A stretch of DNA of 47,798 nucleotides from Clostridiales bacterium. Lineage in GTDB: Bacteria; Bacillota; Clostridia; Christensenellales; Aristaeellaceae. The notes beneath the pieces are model-generated. The model was not told the origin of the DNA. It did no database searches and saw only the letters and a list, made by a program, of their open reading frames with translations. The stretch is from NCBI GenBank assembly GCA_004557905.1, contig SFFH01000004.1, forward strand, positions 1 through 47,798, read 5' to 3'. A program made the position numbers and the translations under genes. Below are positions 24,052 through 31,204 of the stretch, piece by piece; position 1 is the first letter of the stretch; each line of letters opens with the position of its first letter.

Positions 24052-24705
24052 ATGAACATCAAAGCGGTGATCTGGGATCTGGACGGCACGCTGCTCAATA
24101 CGCTGGACGATCTGGCGGCGAGCGTGAACGCGGCCCTCGCGATGAACGGCATGCCCCTGCGCAGCACGGAGGAGGTGCGCGCGTTTGTGGGCAACGGCAT
24201 TCGCAACCTGATGATACGCGCGGTGCCGGGCGGCGAGGCGAACCCGGCGTTTGACAAGGCGCTGGAGGATTTCATCCGCCATTACGGCGCACACAGCCGG
24301 GACAGGACGCGGCCCTACGACGGCATCCTGGAGATGCTGGACAGGCTGTCCGCTGCGGGCGTGAAGCATGCCATCGTGTCCAACAAGATCGACTTCGCGG
24401 TCAAGGCGCTCAGCCGCGCATACTTCGGCGAGCGCATGTGCGCCGCCATCGGCGACGATCCCTCGCGCGCGAGAAAGCCTGCGCCGGACAGCGTGCTGGC
24501 CGCGATGCGCGAGATGGGCGTGACGGCGCAGGAGACGGTGTACGTCGGCGATTCGGACGTGGACGTGCTCACCGCGCGCAACGCGGGCGTTCCCTGCGTG
24601 GCGGTGCTGTGGGGCTTCCGGGACGAGGCCTGCCTGAGGGCGGCGGGCGCCGGGCGGCTCGCGCACACGCCGGACGAGCTGCGGGAGATCATCGGGCGGC
24701 TATGA
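24052..24705 (+). CDS. HAD family phosphatase, phosphoglycolate phosphatase-like
   Basis: A 217-residue HAD hydrolase of subclass IA. Motif I is VIWDLDGTLLNT (Asp9 nucleophile, Asp11), motif II HAIVSNKID (Ser), motif III the Lys in ARKPAPDS and motif IV VYVGDSDVDV. The helical cap at about 15-80 matches phosphoglycolate phosphatases (Gph). Such enzymes clear 2-phosphoglycolate from DNA repair or remove other small phosphates; the true substrate is uncertain. Its stop overlaps the start of the DUF218 gene (ATGA), so the two are translationally coupled. Confidence 0.85.
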   Translation: MNIKAVIWDLDGTLLNTLDDLAASVNAALAMNGMPLRSTEEVRAFVGNGIRNLMIRAVPGGEANPAFDKALEDFIRHYGAHSRDRTRPYDGILEMLDRLSAAGVKHAIVSNKIDFAVKALSRAYFGERMCAAIGDDPSRARKPAPDSVLAAMREMGVTAQETVYVGDSDVDVLTARNAGVPCVAVLWGFRDEACLRAAGAGRLAHTPDELREIIGRL

Positions 24706-25268
24706 GCAGGGCATTTGACGCGATTGTGCTGCTGGGGGTCGAGCTGGGCGCACAGGACCAGCCGACGCAGGAGCTTCATGCACGGGTGCAGGCGGCGGCT
24801 CAGGCGTATGCGCGGGGGGCGGCGGATGTGATCGTTGCCAGCGGCGGCAGGCTGCCGGGTCACCAGGTCGCGGAAGCGACGGTCATGGTGCGGCTGCTTC
24901 GTGAGGCGGGCGTGCCCGATGCGGCCGTGGTGCCGGAGGATCAGTCGCAGAATACGATGGAGAACATGCGCTTTTCGGCGCAGAAGCTTGGCGGCGCGCG
25001 TGGAAAGCGCGTGCTGGTGGTGACCAGCGACTATCACCTGCGCCGCGCGGTGCTGACGGCCAGGCGCGCCGGCCTGCGCGCAAAGGGCTGTGCGGCGGCG
25101 CTTGAACACGACGATTCCTGGCGGAAAAAGCGGAATCAGGAGCTGGCCTATACGGTTGACCTCCTGATGGGCTGGCAGGACGAGGGCAGGAGCCGCCCTC
25201 AGTGGACGTATGCGCTGTTTGACGCTGTTTTCGGACATAAAACGAAAAAAGGTGAAAAAAACGCTTGA
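24702..25268 (+). CDS. DUF218 / YdcF-like protein
   Basis: A 188-residue protein of the DUF218 family. AIVLLGVELG, VIVASGGRLPG, EATVMVRLLREAGVPDAAVV, EDQSQNTMENMRFSAQ and VLVVTSDYHLRRAVLTARRAG make the family pattern of SGG, E..M, E..S.NT.EN and TS.YH..R. Unlike the SanA/ElyC envelope proteins it has no membrane segment, so it is a soluble YdcF-like member. The biochemical role of this family is unsettled. The ATG overlaps the HAD stop by 4 bases. The end of the gene carries the -35 of the MerR promoter. Confidence 0.82.
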   Translation: MSRAFDAIVLLGVELGAQDQPTQELHARVQAAAQAYARGAADVIVASGGRLPGHQVAEATVMVRLLREAGVPDAAVVPEDQSQNTMENMRFSAQKLGGARGKRVLVVTSDYHLRRAVLTARRAGLRAKGCAAALEHDDSWRKKRNQELAYTVDLLMGWQDEGRSRPQWTYALFDAVFGHKTKKGEKNA

Positions 25269-25295
25269 CTCTGACGCTGCGTCAGGCTGTATGCT
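25265..25295 (+). promoter_or_regulatory. MerR-type promoter with 19-bp spacer and central dyad
   Basis: TTGACT (25265-25270) and TATGCT (25290-25295) are 19 bases apart instead of 17. The spacer begins with the perfect dyad CTGACG-CTG-CGTCAG (25271-25285). Overlong spacers holding a dyad are the hallmark of MerR-activated promoters, and the next gene encodes a MerR protein, so autoactivation is expected. Confidence 0.8.
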
Positions 25296-25348
25296 GTTTC
25301 TGTTCCCGGCCGGAACAGAACAAAACGACAGAGAAACGGGGCGTTGCC

Positions 25349-26122
25349 ATGACCAAAACAGGATGCTGGACCATCGGCGAGGCGGCTGCGCGGGCGGGCG
25401 TGAGCGTGCGCACGCTGCATCACTATGACGCGATCGGACTGCTCGCGCCCAGCGAGGTCACCCAGGCTGGCTACCGGCGCTACGACGAGGCGGCGATGGC
25501 GAAGCTGGAGCAGATCCTCTTTTTCAGGGAGCTGGGCTTTCCGCTGGAGCAGATTTGTGACATCATGGCCCATCCGGCGTACGACGCGCGGGAGGCGATG
25601 CGCAGGCAAAGGACGCTGCTTGAGATGCAGCGCGCGCGCCTTGACGCGATGATCGCGCGGCTGGACGAGGCGCTGCTGGGCCGGGGAACGCCGAAACCGG
25701 AGGTGTTTGACATGAAGGAGATCGAGCGGATGAGGGCGCAGTACGCGGACGAGGTGAAGGCGCGCTGGGGCGAAACGTCCGCGTACGCGGAGAGCCAGGC
25801 GCGCACCGGCGCATACGGCGCGGGCGACTGGTCGGCGATCCAGGCGGGCATGGACGAGCGGATGGCGGCGTTTGCCGCCGTGCGAGAGCTTGCGCCGGAG
25901 GATGCGCGCGTGCAGGCGCTGGTCGCGGACTGGCAGCGGTACATCACGGATCACTTTTACAGCTGCACGGATGAGATCCTCGAGGGGCTCGGGCAGATGT
26001 ATGTGGCGGACGAGCGCTTCAGGCAGAACATCGACCGCCACGGCGAGGGCACGGCGGCGTGCATGGCCCGGGCGATTGCGGCGTACTGCGCGGCGCGCAG
26101 AAAAGATGGACGGCCGGCTTGA
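25349..26122 (+). CDS. MerR family regulator with TipAS-type effector domain
   Basis: A 257-residue activator. The MerR winged helix is at about 7-75 (WTIGEAAARAGVSVRTLHHY, then DAIGLLAPS and GYRRYDEAAMAKLEQILFFR). A dimerisation helix follows at about 80-118. A C-terminal TipAS-like helical domain (about 130-250) has WGETSAYAESQARTGAY and FYSCTDEILEGLGQMYVADERFRQNID. TipAS domains bind, and sometimes trap covalently, thiopeptide antibiotics and other drug-like compounds. The family Cys may be the one in FYSCTDE; I am not sure it aligns. Its own promoter has the MerR layout. No exporter follows directly, although a MATE gene lies 1.5 kb away on the other strand. Confidence 0.88.
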   Translation: MTKTGCWTIGEAAARAGVSVRTLHHYDAIGLLAPSEVTQAGYRRYDEAAMAKLEQILFFRELGFPLEQICDIMAHPAYDAREAMRRQRTLLEMQRARLDAMIARLDEALLGRGTPKPEVFDMKEIERMRAQYADEVKARWGETSAYAESQARTGAYGAGDWSAIQAGMDERMAAFAAVRELAPEDARVQALVADWQRYITDHFYSCTDEILEGLGQMYVADERFRQNIDRHGEGTAACMARAIAAYCAARRKDGRPA

Positions 26123-26147
26123 CAGCGGTATGCCGCTGCATTATAAT
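26119..26147 (+). promoter_or_regulatory. Promoter of the FMN-riboswitch transcript
   Basis: TTGACA (26119-26124), 17 bases, TATAAT (26142-26147). Both hexamers are consensus. It overlaps the last codons of the MerR gene, and the riboswitch begins about 25 bases after the -10 element. Confidence 0.8.
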
Positions 26148-26173
26148 AAGCCCGATCTACAGCGCAGTCTTTG

Positions 26174-26286
26174 AGAGATCTTCAGGGCAGGGTGAAAGTC
26201 CCTACCGGCGGTACAGCCCGCGAGCCGGCATGGCTGATCCGGTGAGATTCCGGAGCCGACAGTACAGTCTGGATGGAAGAAGAGCA
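26174..26286 (+). promoter_or_regulatory. FMN riboswitch (RFN element)
   Basis: Conserved RFN blocks are present in order: CTTCAGGGCAGGGTGAAA, TCCCTACCGGCGGTA, AGCCCGCGAGCC, GGTGAGATTCCGGAGCCGAC and AGTCTGGATGGAAGAAGA. It binds FMN in the nascent RNA. With a terminator-like stem at 26318-26350 before ribU, high FMN should stop transcription. Confidence 0.95.
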
Positions 26287-26317
26287 TATCTCCTTTTCGG
26301 TTTTTGCAATGCGAAAT

Positions 26318-26350
26318 CGGCCCCTGATCGCTCAGCTGTCAGGGGCTGTC
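26318..26350 (+). terminator. Expression platform stem of the FMN riboswitch
   Basis: GCCCCTGA (26320-26327) pairs with TCAGGGGC (26339-26346), followed by TGTCTGTT. The T-tract is weak, so it could act as a terminator or through an anti-terminator with the upstream strand. Confidence 0.6.
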
Positions 26351-26399
26351 TGTTATGCGAAAATGCAATGGCGCGAACTGCGCCGAAAGGAGAACGCAT

Positions 26400-27002
26400 A
26401 TGTCTCAGGAAAAGCGCAATGCAAACGCGATGTTCAACCTCACCCGCTGCGGCCTGCTCGCCGCGATGGCCGTGATCCTGTACTACATCGAGATTCCGGT
26501 CGTGGCGTTTTACAAGCTCGATCTGTCCACGATGCCCGCGATTCTGGCGGGCTTCGCGATGGGCCCGGTGCAGGGCGCGGCGGTTGTGATTGTCAAGAAC
26601 CTGGTGCACATGCTGGGCACGAGCACGGCGTGCGTGGGCGAAATGGCGGACATCCTGATGTCCTGCGCGTTTGTCATCCCGGCGAGCCTCCTCTACCGCA
26701 GAAACAAGACCCGCAAGGGCGCGCTGCACGCGATGCTGGCGGGCGGCGCTGCGATGACGGTGGCCGGCGTGCTGGTCAACTACTTTATCCTCATTCCGGC
26801 GTACCAGGTGCTGATGAACCTGCCGCTTGAGGTGATCATCGGCATGGGCCAGAAGGTCCTCAGCTTCGTCGATTCGACGCTCAAGCTGGTGATCTTCATC
26901 ACCGCGCCGTTCAATCTGCTCAAGGCGGCCGTGCTCAGCGGCACGACGTATCTGCTGTACAAGCGCGTTTCCCCGCTGCTGCATCAGCGCGGCGGCAGGT
27001 AA
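26400..27002 (+). CDS. ribU: Riboflavin ECF transporter S component
   Basis: A 200-residue membrane protein with about six segments that captures riboflavin for the shared ECF energising module (encoded elsewhere). The RibU-like segments include LLAAMAVILYYIEIPV, the substrate-pocket stretch YKLDLSTMPAILAGFAMGP and VIVKNLVHMLGTSTACVGEMAD. Control by the upstream FMN riboswitch fixes the substrate class. The ATG at 26400 follows AAGGAGAACGCAT. It is the only gene of the riboswitch transcript with a vitamin role; tsaE begins 20 bases later and may be partly co-transcribed. Confidence 0.93.
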   Translation: MSQEKRNANAMFNLTRCGLLAAMAVILYYIEIPVVAFYKLDLSTMPAILAGFAMGPVQGAAVVIVKNLVHMLGTSTACVGEMADILMSCAFVIPASLLYRRNKTRKGALHAMLAGGAAMTVAGVLVNYFILIPAYQVLMNLPLEVIIGMGQKVLSFVDSTLKLVIFITAPFNLLKAAVLSGTTYLLYKRVSPLLHQRGGR

Positions 27003-27022
27003 CGCGCCGACCAGGAAAACGG

Positions 27023-27532
27023 GTGAATACGGATTTGTACTCCTTCTTAAGCTGTTCGGAAAAGCAGACGCAGCGCCTGGGATATGCCCTGGGCGCTTGT
27101 CTGCGTGCGGGTGATGTGGTGCTGCTGGAGGGCGAGATGGGCGCGGGCAAGAGCGTGCTCACGCGCGCGGCGGCACGCGGCATGGGCGTCGAGGGCCCGG
27201 TGCCCAGCCCCACGTTCACCATCCTCAACATTCACGAGGGCCGCGCGCTCAGGCTCTATCACTTTGACCTGTACCGTTTGGAGGGCGAGGACGCGCTGTA
27301 CGAGATGGGCCTTGACGAGTACATCCCTGCGGACGACGGCGCATCGCTGATCGAGTGGCCGCAGATGGCGGCGGAGGCAATGCCGGGCGACGCGCTGGCC
27401 ATCGACATCCGCTACGCGATGGACGGCGAGGCGAGAGCAATCACGCTCACGCCCATGGGCGCGTTTGACCAGGCGCGGCTTGAAGAGATTCTCAAGAAGA
27501 TGGAGGACAGCCATGAATATCCTGATGATTGA
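27023..27532 (+). CDS. tsaE: tRNA threonylcarbamoyladenosine biosynthesis ATPase TsaE
   Basis: A 169-residue P-loop protein needed for t6A at tRNA position 37. Walker A GEMGAGKSVLTR, the PSPTFTILNIHEG segment, YHFDLYRLEGEDALYEMGLDEY and IEWPQMA are family hallmarks. It works with TsaB (next gene) and TsaD (not in this window) to regenerate the TsaBD complex after each reaction. The start is a GTG at 27023. It overlaps tsaB by 20 bases. Confidence 0.94.
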   Translation: MNTDLYSFLSCSEKQTQRLGYALGACLRAGDVVLLEGEMGAGKSVLTRAAARGMGVEGPVPSPTFTILNIHEGRALRLYHFDLYRLEGEDALYEMGLDEYIPADDGASLIEWPQMAAEAMPGDALAIDIRYAMDGEARAITLTPMGAFDQARLEEILKKMEDSHEYPDD

Positions 27533-28241
27533 CACCTCCGGCCCGGCATGCGGCGTGGCCATCAGCCGGGACGGCCAGATCGTCTGCGAAATGCAGCTGA
27601 CCAGCGGCAAGACGCATTCCCAGCGGGTGATGCCGATGGTGGATCAGGCGCTTGCACTGTGCGAGATGGCGGTGACCGACGTCGACCTGTTCGGCGCGGT
27701 GGTGGGCCCTGGCTCATTCACCGGCGTGCGCATCGGCGTGTCTACGGTGAAGGCGCTCGCGCACGCGGCGGGCAAGCCGTGCATCGGCATCGACGCGCTG
27801 GAGGCCCTGGCGGCGAACGCCCCGTACTTTGACGGCGTGATCTGCCCGATCCTCGACGCGCGCGCGCAGCAGGTCTATGGCGCGATGTTTGAAGGCGGCA
27901 TGCCGCCCAGACGCCTGATGGACGACGAGGCCGAAAAGCTGAGCCTGTTCCTTGACCGCGTGGAGGCCACGGGCCGGGACGCGCTGTTTCTGGGCGACGG
28001 CGTGGCGGCGATGCGGGACGCAATCGCGGCGAGGCTGGGCGACAAGGCGCACTTTGCGCCGGCGCAGCATGTGGGCCTTCGCGCAGCGAGCGCCTGCGCG
28101 CTGGCGCAGGCGTACGCTGAGGACGAAAGTCACCTCAAGGATTGCATGACGCTGCTGCCGCTGTACCTGCGCGCGCCGCAGGCGGAACGCGAGCGCGCGG
28201 CGAAGCTGGCCGCGCAAAAGAAGGAGGAGGCCCATGGCTAA
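27513..28241 (+). CDS. tsaB: tRNA threonylcarbamoyladenosine biosynthesis protein TsaB
   Basis: A 242-residue ASKHA-fold protein that scaffolds TsaD in t6A synthesis. Motifs are MNILMIDTSGPACGVAIS, THSQRVMPMVDQALAL and GPGSFTGVRIGVSTVKALA. The C-terminus holds a charged extension (QAERERAAKLAAQKKEEAHG). The ATG at 27513 has GGAGG eight bases ahead and lies within tsaE. It overlaps rimI by 8 bases, giving a tight tsaE-tsaB-rimI unit. Confidence 0.94.
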   Translation: MNILMIDTSGPACGVAISRDGQIVCEMQLTSGKTHSQRVMPMVDQALALCEMAVTDVDLFGAVVGPGSFTGVRIGVSTVKALAHAAGKPCIGIDALEALAANAPYFDGVICPILDARAQQVYGAMFEGGMPPRRLMDDEAEKLSLFLDRVEATGRDALFLGDGVAAMRDAIAARLGDKAHFAPAQHVGLRAASACALAQAYAEDESHLKDCMTLLPLYLRAPQAERERAAKLAAQKKEEAHG

Positions 28242-28725
28242 GCCGTTTGTCCGCGCGATCCGCGAGGAGGACGTGCCGCAGATTCACGCAATCGAGAAGC
28301 TCTGCTTTGCGATGCCGTGGAGCGAGGAATCCATCCTGCACGACGTGAAGGAGAACGTCGTGGCGCGCTGGCTGGTGCTCGACGACGGCGAGGGCCGCGT
28401 ACTGGCGTACGCGGGCATGTGGTTTGTGCTCGACGAGGCGCACATCTGCAACGTGGCCGTGCACCCGGATTTTAGACGCCTGGGCTACGGCAGGAGGATC
28501 TTTGAAGCGCTGATGCAGCTGGCGCAGGACAATTCCATGGCGATGATGACGCTGGAGGTGCGCCGCTCCAACCTGCCGGCGCAGAACCTGTACCATGCGT
28601 GCGGGTTCCTGGACGTGGGCTACCGCAAGCGCTATTACGAGGACAACCGCGAGGACGCGCTCATCATGTATAAGGAGTTTGTTTACGATCAGACTGAAAC
28701 TGATGAGAACGAAGCGGAAAACTGA
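28234..28725 (+). CDS. rimI: Ribosomal protein S18-alanine N-acetyltransferase
   Basis: A 163-residue GNAT enzyme that acetylates the N-terminal Ala of ribosomal protein S18. IREEDVPQIHAIEKLCFAMPWS at the N-terminus and the acetyl-CoA loop NVAVHPDFRRLGYGRRIFEALM are typical of RimI. EVRRSNLPAQNLYHACGFLDVG, then RKRYYEDNREDALIM, complete the match. The position after tsaB is the standard bacterial arrangement. A terminator follows at 28740-28773. Confidence 0.93.
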   Translation: MAKPFVRAIREEDVPQIHAIEKLCFAMPWSEESILHDVKENVVARWLVLDDGEGRVLAYAGMWFVLDEAHICNVAVHPDFRRLGYGRRIFEALMQLAQDNSMAMMTLEVRRSNLPAQNLYHACGFLDVGYRKRYYEDNREDALIMYKEFVYDQTETDENEAEN

Positions 28726-28739
28726 TCGCATGCCCCGAA

Positions 28740-28773
28740 GGACAATGGCACCAAGTCGCCGTTGCCCTCTTTT
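28740..28773 (+). terminator. Terminator of the tsaE-tsaB-rimI transcript
   Basis: GGACAATGGC pairs with GCCGTTGCCC (one A-C mismatch, one G-U pair), followed by TCTTTT. It lies 15 bases after the rimI stop. Confidence 0.6.
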
Positions 28774-28832
28774 ATTCTGACAAAAAATGGAGTATAATAG
28801 GAGAATCCAGAACTGTGGGAAGGAATGGGGTT

Positions 28833-29636
28833 GTGAGCGGGACAATGCAGCTTGAGGTTTGCGGCGCGAAGGTCGATCTGGTCATGAGCGGCAGCGGCGA
28901 GCGCGCCGCGCTGCTCCTGCACGGCTGGGGCTGCTCGGCGAAGATGATGGGGAGCGTGGCCGATCTGCTCTCAACCGGCATGCGCGTGGCGGCGCTCGAT
29001 TTTCCGGGCCACGGCCGGGAGGGCAAGGCGCTTCCGCCGCCGGAGCCCTGGGGCGTGCCGGAGTACATGGAGATGACGGCGGCGATCATCAGAAAGCTTG
29101 GGCTTGCGCCGTGCGACATCGTGGCGCATTCCTTCGGTGCGCGCGTGGCCATCCTGCTGGCCAGCACATATCCTGAGCTTGTGGGCCGCATGATCCTGAC
29201 CGGCGCGGCGGGCATCCGCAAACCACAGACCGGCAAGGCGACGGCGAAGCAGAAGCTTTACAAGGGGCTGCGCGGCGCGATGAACGCGCTGGATAAGACG
29301 CACCTGCTTGGCAGCCTGCCCGACAGGGGACGCGAGGCGCTGGTGCAGAAATTCGGCTCGCCGGACTACCGCGCGCTGTCGCCGGAGATGCGCCAGACGT
29401 TCAACAAGGTCATTTCGCTGGACCTCACGGACCGGCTGGAGAAGATCAAGGCCCCGACGCTTTTGTACTGGGGCGCGCAGGACACGGAGACCCCGCTGTG
29501 GATGGGCCGGCTGATGGAGGAGAAGATCCCGGACGCGGGCCTCGTCGTGGAGGAGGGCTGCGGCCACTTCGCCTATCTGGAGCAGAACGCGAAGTTTCTG
29601 CGCATCGTGCGCAGCTTCCTGCTGGAAGGGAGATAA
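28833..29636 (+). CDS. Alpha/beta hydrolase
   Basis: A 267-residue serine hydrolase. LLLHGWGCSAKMM is the oxyanion strand, DIVAHSFGARVA holds the nucleophile, TLLYWGAQDTETPLW the Asp and EEGCGHFAYLEQ the His. GTG 28833 is chosen for its GGAAGGA site; GTG 28815 and ATG 28845 are alternatives. A TATAAT sits about 35 bases upstream. The gene stops 3 bases before the MurF-like gene, so it belongs to a hydrolase-murF-ddl unit. It may act on an envelope-related ester or amide, but nothing in the sequence fixes the substrate. Confidence 0.85.
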   Translation: MSGTMQLEVCGAKVDLVMSGSGERAALLLHGWGCSAKMMGSVADLLSTGMRVAALDFPGHGREGKALPPPEPWGVPEYMEMTAAIIRKLGLAPCDIVAHSFGARVAILLASTYPELVGRMILTGAAGIRKPQTGKATAKQKLYKGLRGAMNALDKTHLLGSLPDRGREALVQKFGSPDYRALSPEMRQTFNKVISLDLTDRLEKIKAPTLLYWGAQDTETPLWMGRLMEEKIPDAGLVVEEGCGHFAYLEQNAKFLRIVRSFLLEGR

Positions 29637-29639
29637 GGC

Positions 29640-31190
29640 ATGAACATCATTTTGAGCATCGCTGAGGCGCTGGTGCTGGCCGTCTGCCTGCCGGCAAGCG
29701 GCTGGAGGCTTCTGCACTATTTCCAGTTGGAGAGCTATCAGCTGCCGGGCTTTTACCGCAGCGTGAGGCGCAATGCGCAGAAAACGCTGATTCCGGGCGT
29801 GGCGATGGCGGCCGCGGGCGTTGTGCCGGCCGTGCTGCATGCGCCCTGGTTTGTCTGCCTGGCGCTGGAGGCCGCGATGGCGGCGCTGCTGTTTGCGCGG
29901 GCGAGGAAGGAGAAGCTCAAGAAGCCCTTCGTCGTCACCGAGCGCGTCAAGCGCCTGATCGCCATGCACGCGGGCACGGCGTTTGTGATTGCGCTGCTGG
30001 CCGCTGCGGTTTCGCCGGTGCTGCTGTACCTGCTGCCGGCGTTTGAGGCGGCGCTCATCGCACTGGCGGCCGTGTGCGCGCAGCCGATGGAAAAGCACAT
30101 CAACCAGCAGTTTGTGGACGACGCGAAGAAGCGCCTTGACAGCAACCCGAACCTGATCAGAATCGGCATCACCGGCAGCTACGGCAAGACGAGCACGAAG
30201 TTTCTGCTGCGCGACATTCTGTCGGTCAAATACAACGTGCTGGCGACGCCGTCGAGCTTCAACACGACGATGGGCGTGACGCGGGTCATCCGCGAGCAGC
30301 TGACGCCCGCGCATCAGGTCTTTATCGCCGAGATGGGCGCGCGCCACGTGGGCGACATCCGCGAACTGGTCGATCTGGTGCACCCGACCATCGGTCTTTT
30401 GACCTCCGTCGGCCCGCAGCACCTGGACACGTTCGGCACCATCGAGCGGATCAAAAACACGAAGTACGAGCTGATCGACGGCCTGCCGCAAAATGGCACG
30501 GCGATTCTGGCGCGGGACGGGGCAATCTGTGAAGAGCTCTACGCGCGCTGCCCGCTTGAGCACAAGTACATGCCGGGCGACCTGGTGCAGGCGAGCGACA
30601 TGGAGTGGGGGCCGTTCGGCACGCGCTTTACGCTTCAGGACACGAAGACCGGCGAGAGCGCCCGGTGTGAGACGCGGCTGCTGGGCGAGCACTCGATTGC
30701 CAACCTGCTGCTGTGCTGCACGGCGGCGCGGGTGCTGGGCATGACCCTTGCCGAGATCGCGCAGGGCGTGGCGCGCTGCCAGCCGGTTGAGCACCGTCTG
30801 GAGCTCATCAGCGGCGGCGCGGGCGTGAGCATCATCGACGACGCGTTTAACGCGAACCCGGTCGGCGCGCAGGCCGCGCTGCGGGTGCTCAAAAACTTCC
30901 CGGGCAGGCGCATCGTCATCACGCCCGGCATGGTGGAGCTGGGCGGCGAGGAGGCGGCGTTCAACCGCAGCTTTGGCGAGCAGATGGCCGATAGTGTGGA
31001 CGTCGCGATCCTGGTTGGCAAAAAACACACGCAGCCGATTGTCGACGGGCTGCTTGCAAAAGGGTTCCCGCAGGAGAAGATCCACGTGGTGAGCAGTCTT
31101 GATGAGAGCACAAGGGTGCTGCATGCGATGATGCGCTCGGGTGACGTGGTGCTCTATGAAAACGATCTGCCGGATAATTACAGCGAGTGA
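29640..31190 (+). CDS. Membrane-anchored MurF-like Mur ligase
   Basis: A 516-residue ATP-dependent amide ligase. Residues 1-150 are not the usual MurF substrate domain. They are a membrane region with about four hydrophobic segments (first near 3-20, then about 50-85 and 115-150). The Mur central domain follows: ATP loop IGITGSYGKTSTKFLLRDIL (about 175), EMGARHVGDIRELVDLVHP, GPQHLDTFGTIERI and KNTKYEL. The C-terminal domain has VEHRLELI, IIDDAFNANPVG and ITPGMVELGGEEAAFNRSFG. Family members are annotated as UDP-MurNAc-tripeptide:D-Ala-D-Ala ligase, and the next gene is Ddl-like, which fits. The membrane anchor and the missing N-terminal domain mean the acceptor could instead be lipid-linked. 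Whether the cell has another MurF is not visible here. Confidence 0.85.
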   Translation: MNIILSIAEALVLAVCLPASGWRLLHYFQLESYQLPGFYRSVRRNAQKTLIPGVAMAAAGVVPAVLHAPWFVCLALEAAMAALLFARARKEKLKKPFVVTERVKRLIAMHAGTAFVIALLAAAVSPVLLYLLPAFEAALIALAAVCAQPMEKHINQQFVDDAKKRLDSNPNLIRIGITGSYGKTSTKFLLRDILSVKYNVLATPSSFNTTMGVTRVIREQLTPAHQVFIAEMGARHVGDIRELVDLVHPTIGLLTSVGPQHLDTFGTIERIKNTKYELIDGLPQNGTAILARDGAICEELYARCPLEHKYMPGDLVQASDMEWGPFGTRFTLQDTKTGESARCETRLLGEHSIANLLLCCTAARVLGMTLAEIAQGVARCQPVEHRLELISGGAGVSIIDDAFNANPVGAQAALRVLKNFPGRRIVITPGMVELGGEEAAFNRSFGEQMADSVDVAILVGKKHTQPIVDGLLAKGFPQEKIHVVSSLDESTRVLHAMMRSGDVVLYENDLPDNYSE

Positions 31191-31204
31191 GGAGCGATAA
31201 GAAT

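Noticed and set aside
26174..26286. FMN riboswitch as a novel regulatory RNA
   Set aside because: All conserved RFN blocks are present before a riboflavin transporter gene, so it is a known class in its usual place.
28971..31124. Long minus-strand frame (717 codons) over the hydrolase and MurF-like genes
   Set aside because: Opposite strand of convincing genes, no motif, and composition typical of antisense frames in GC-rich DNA.
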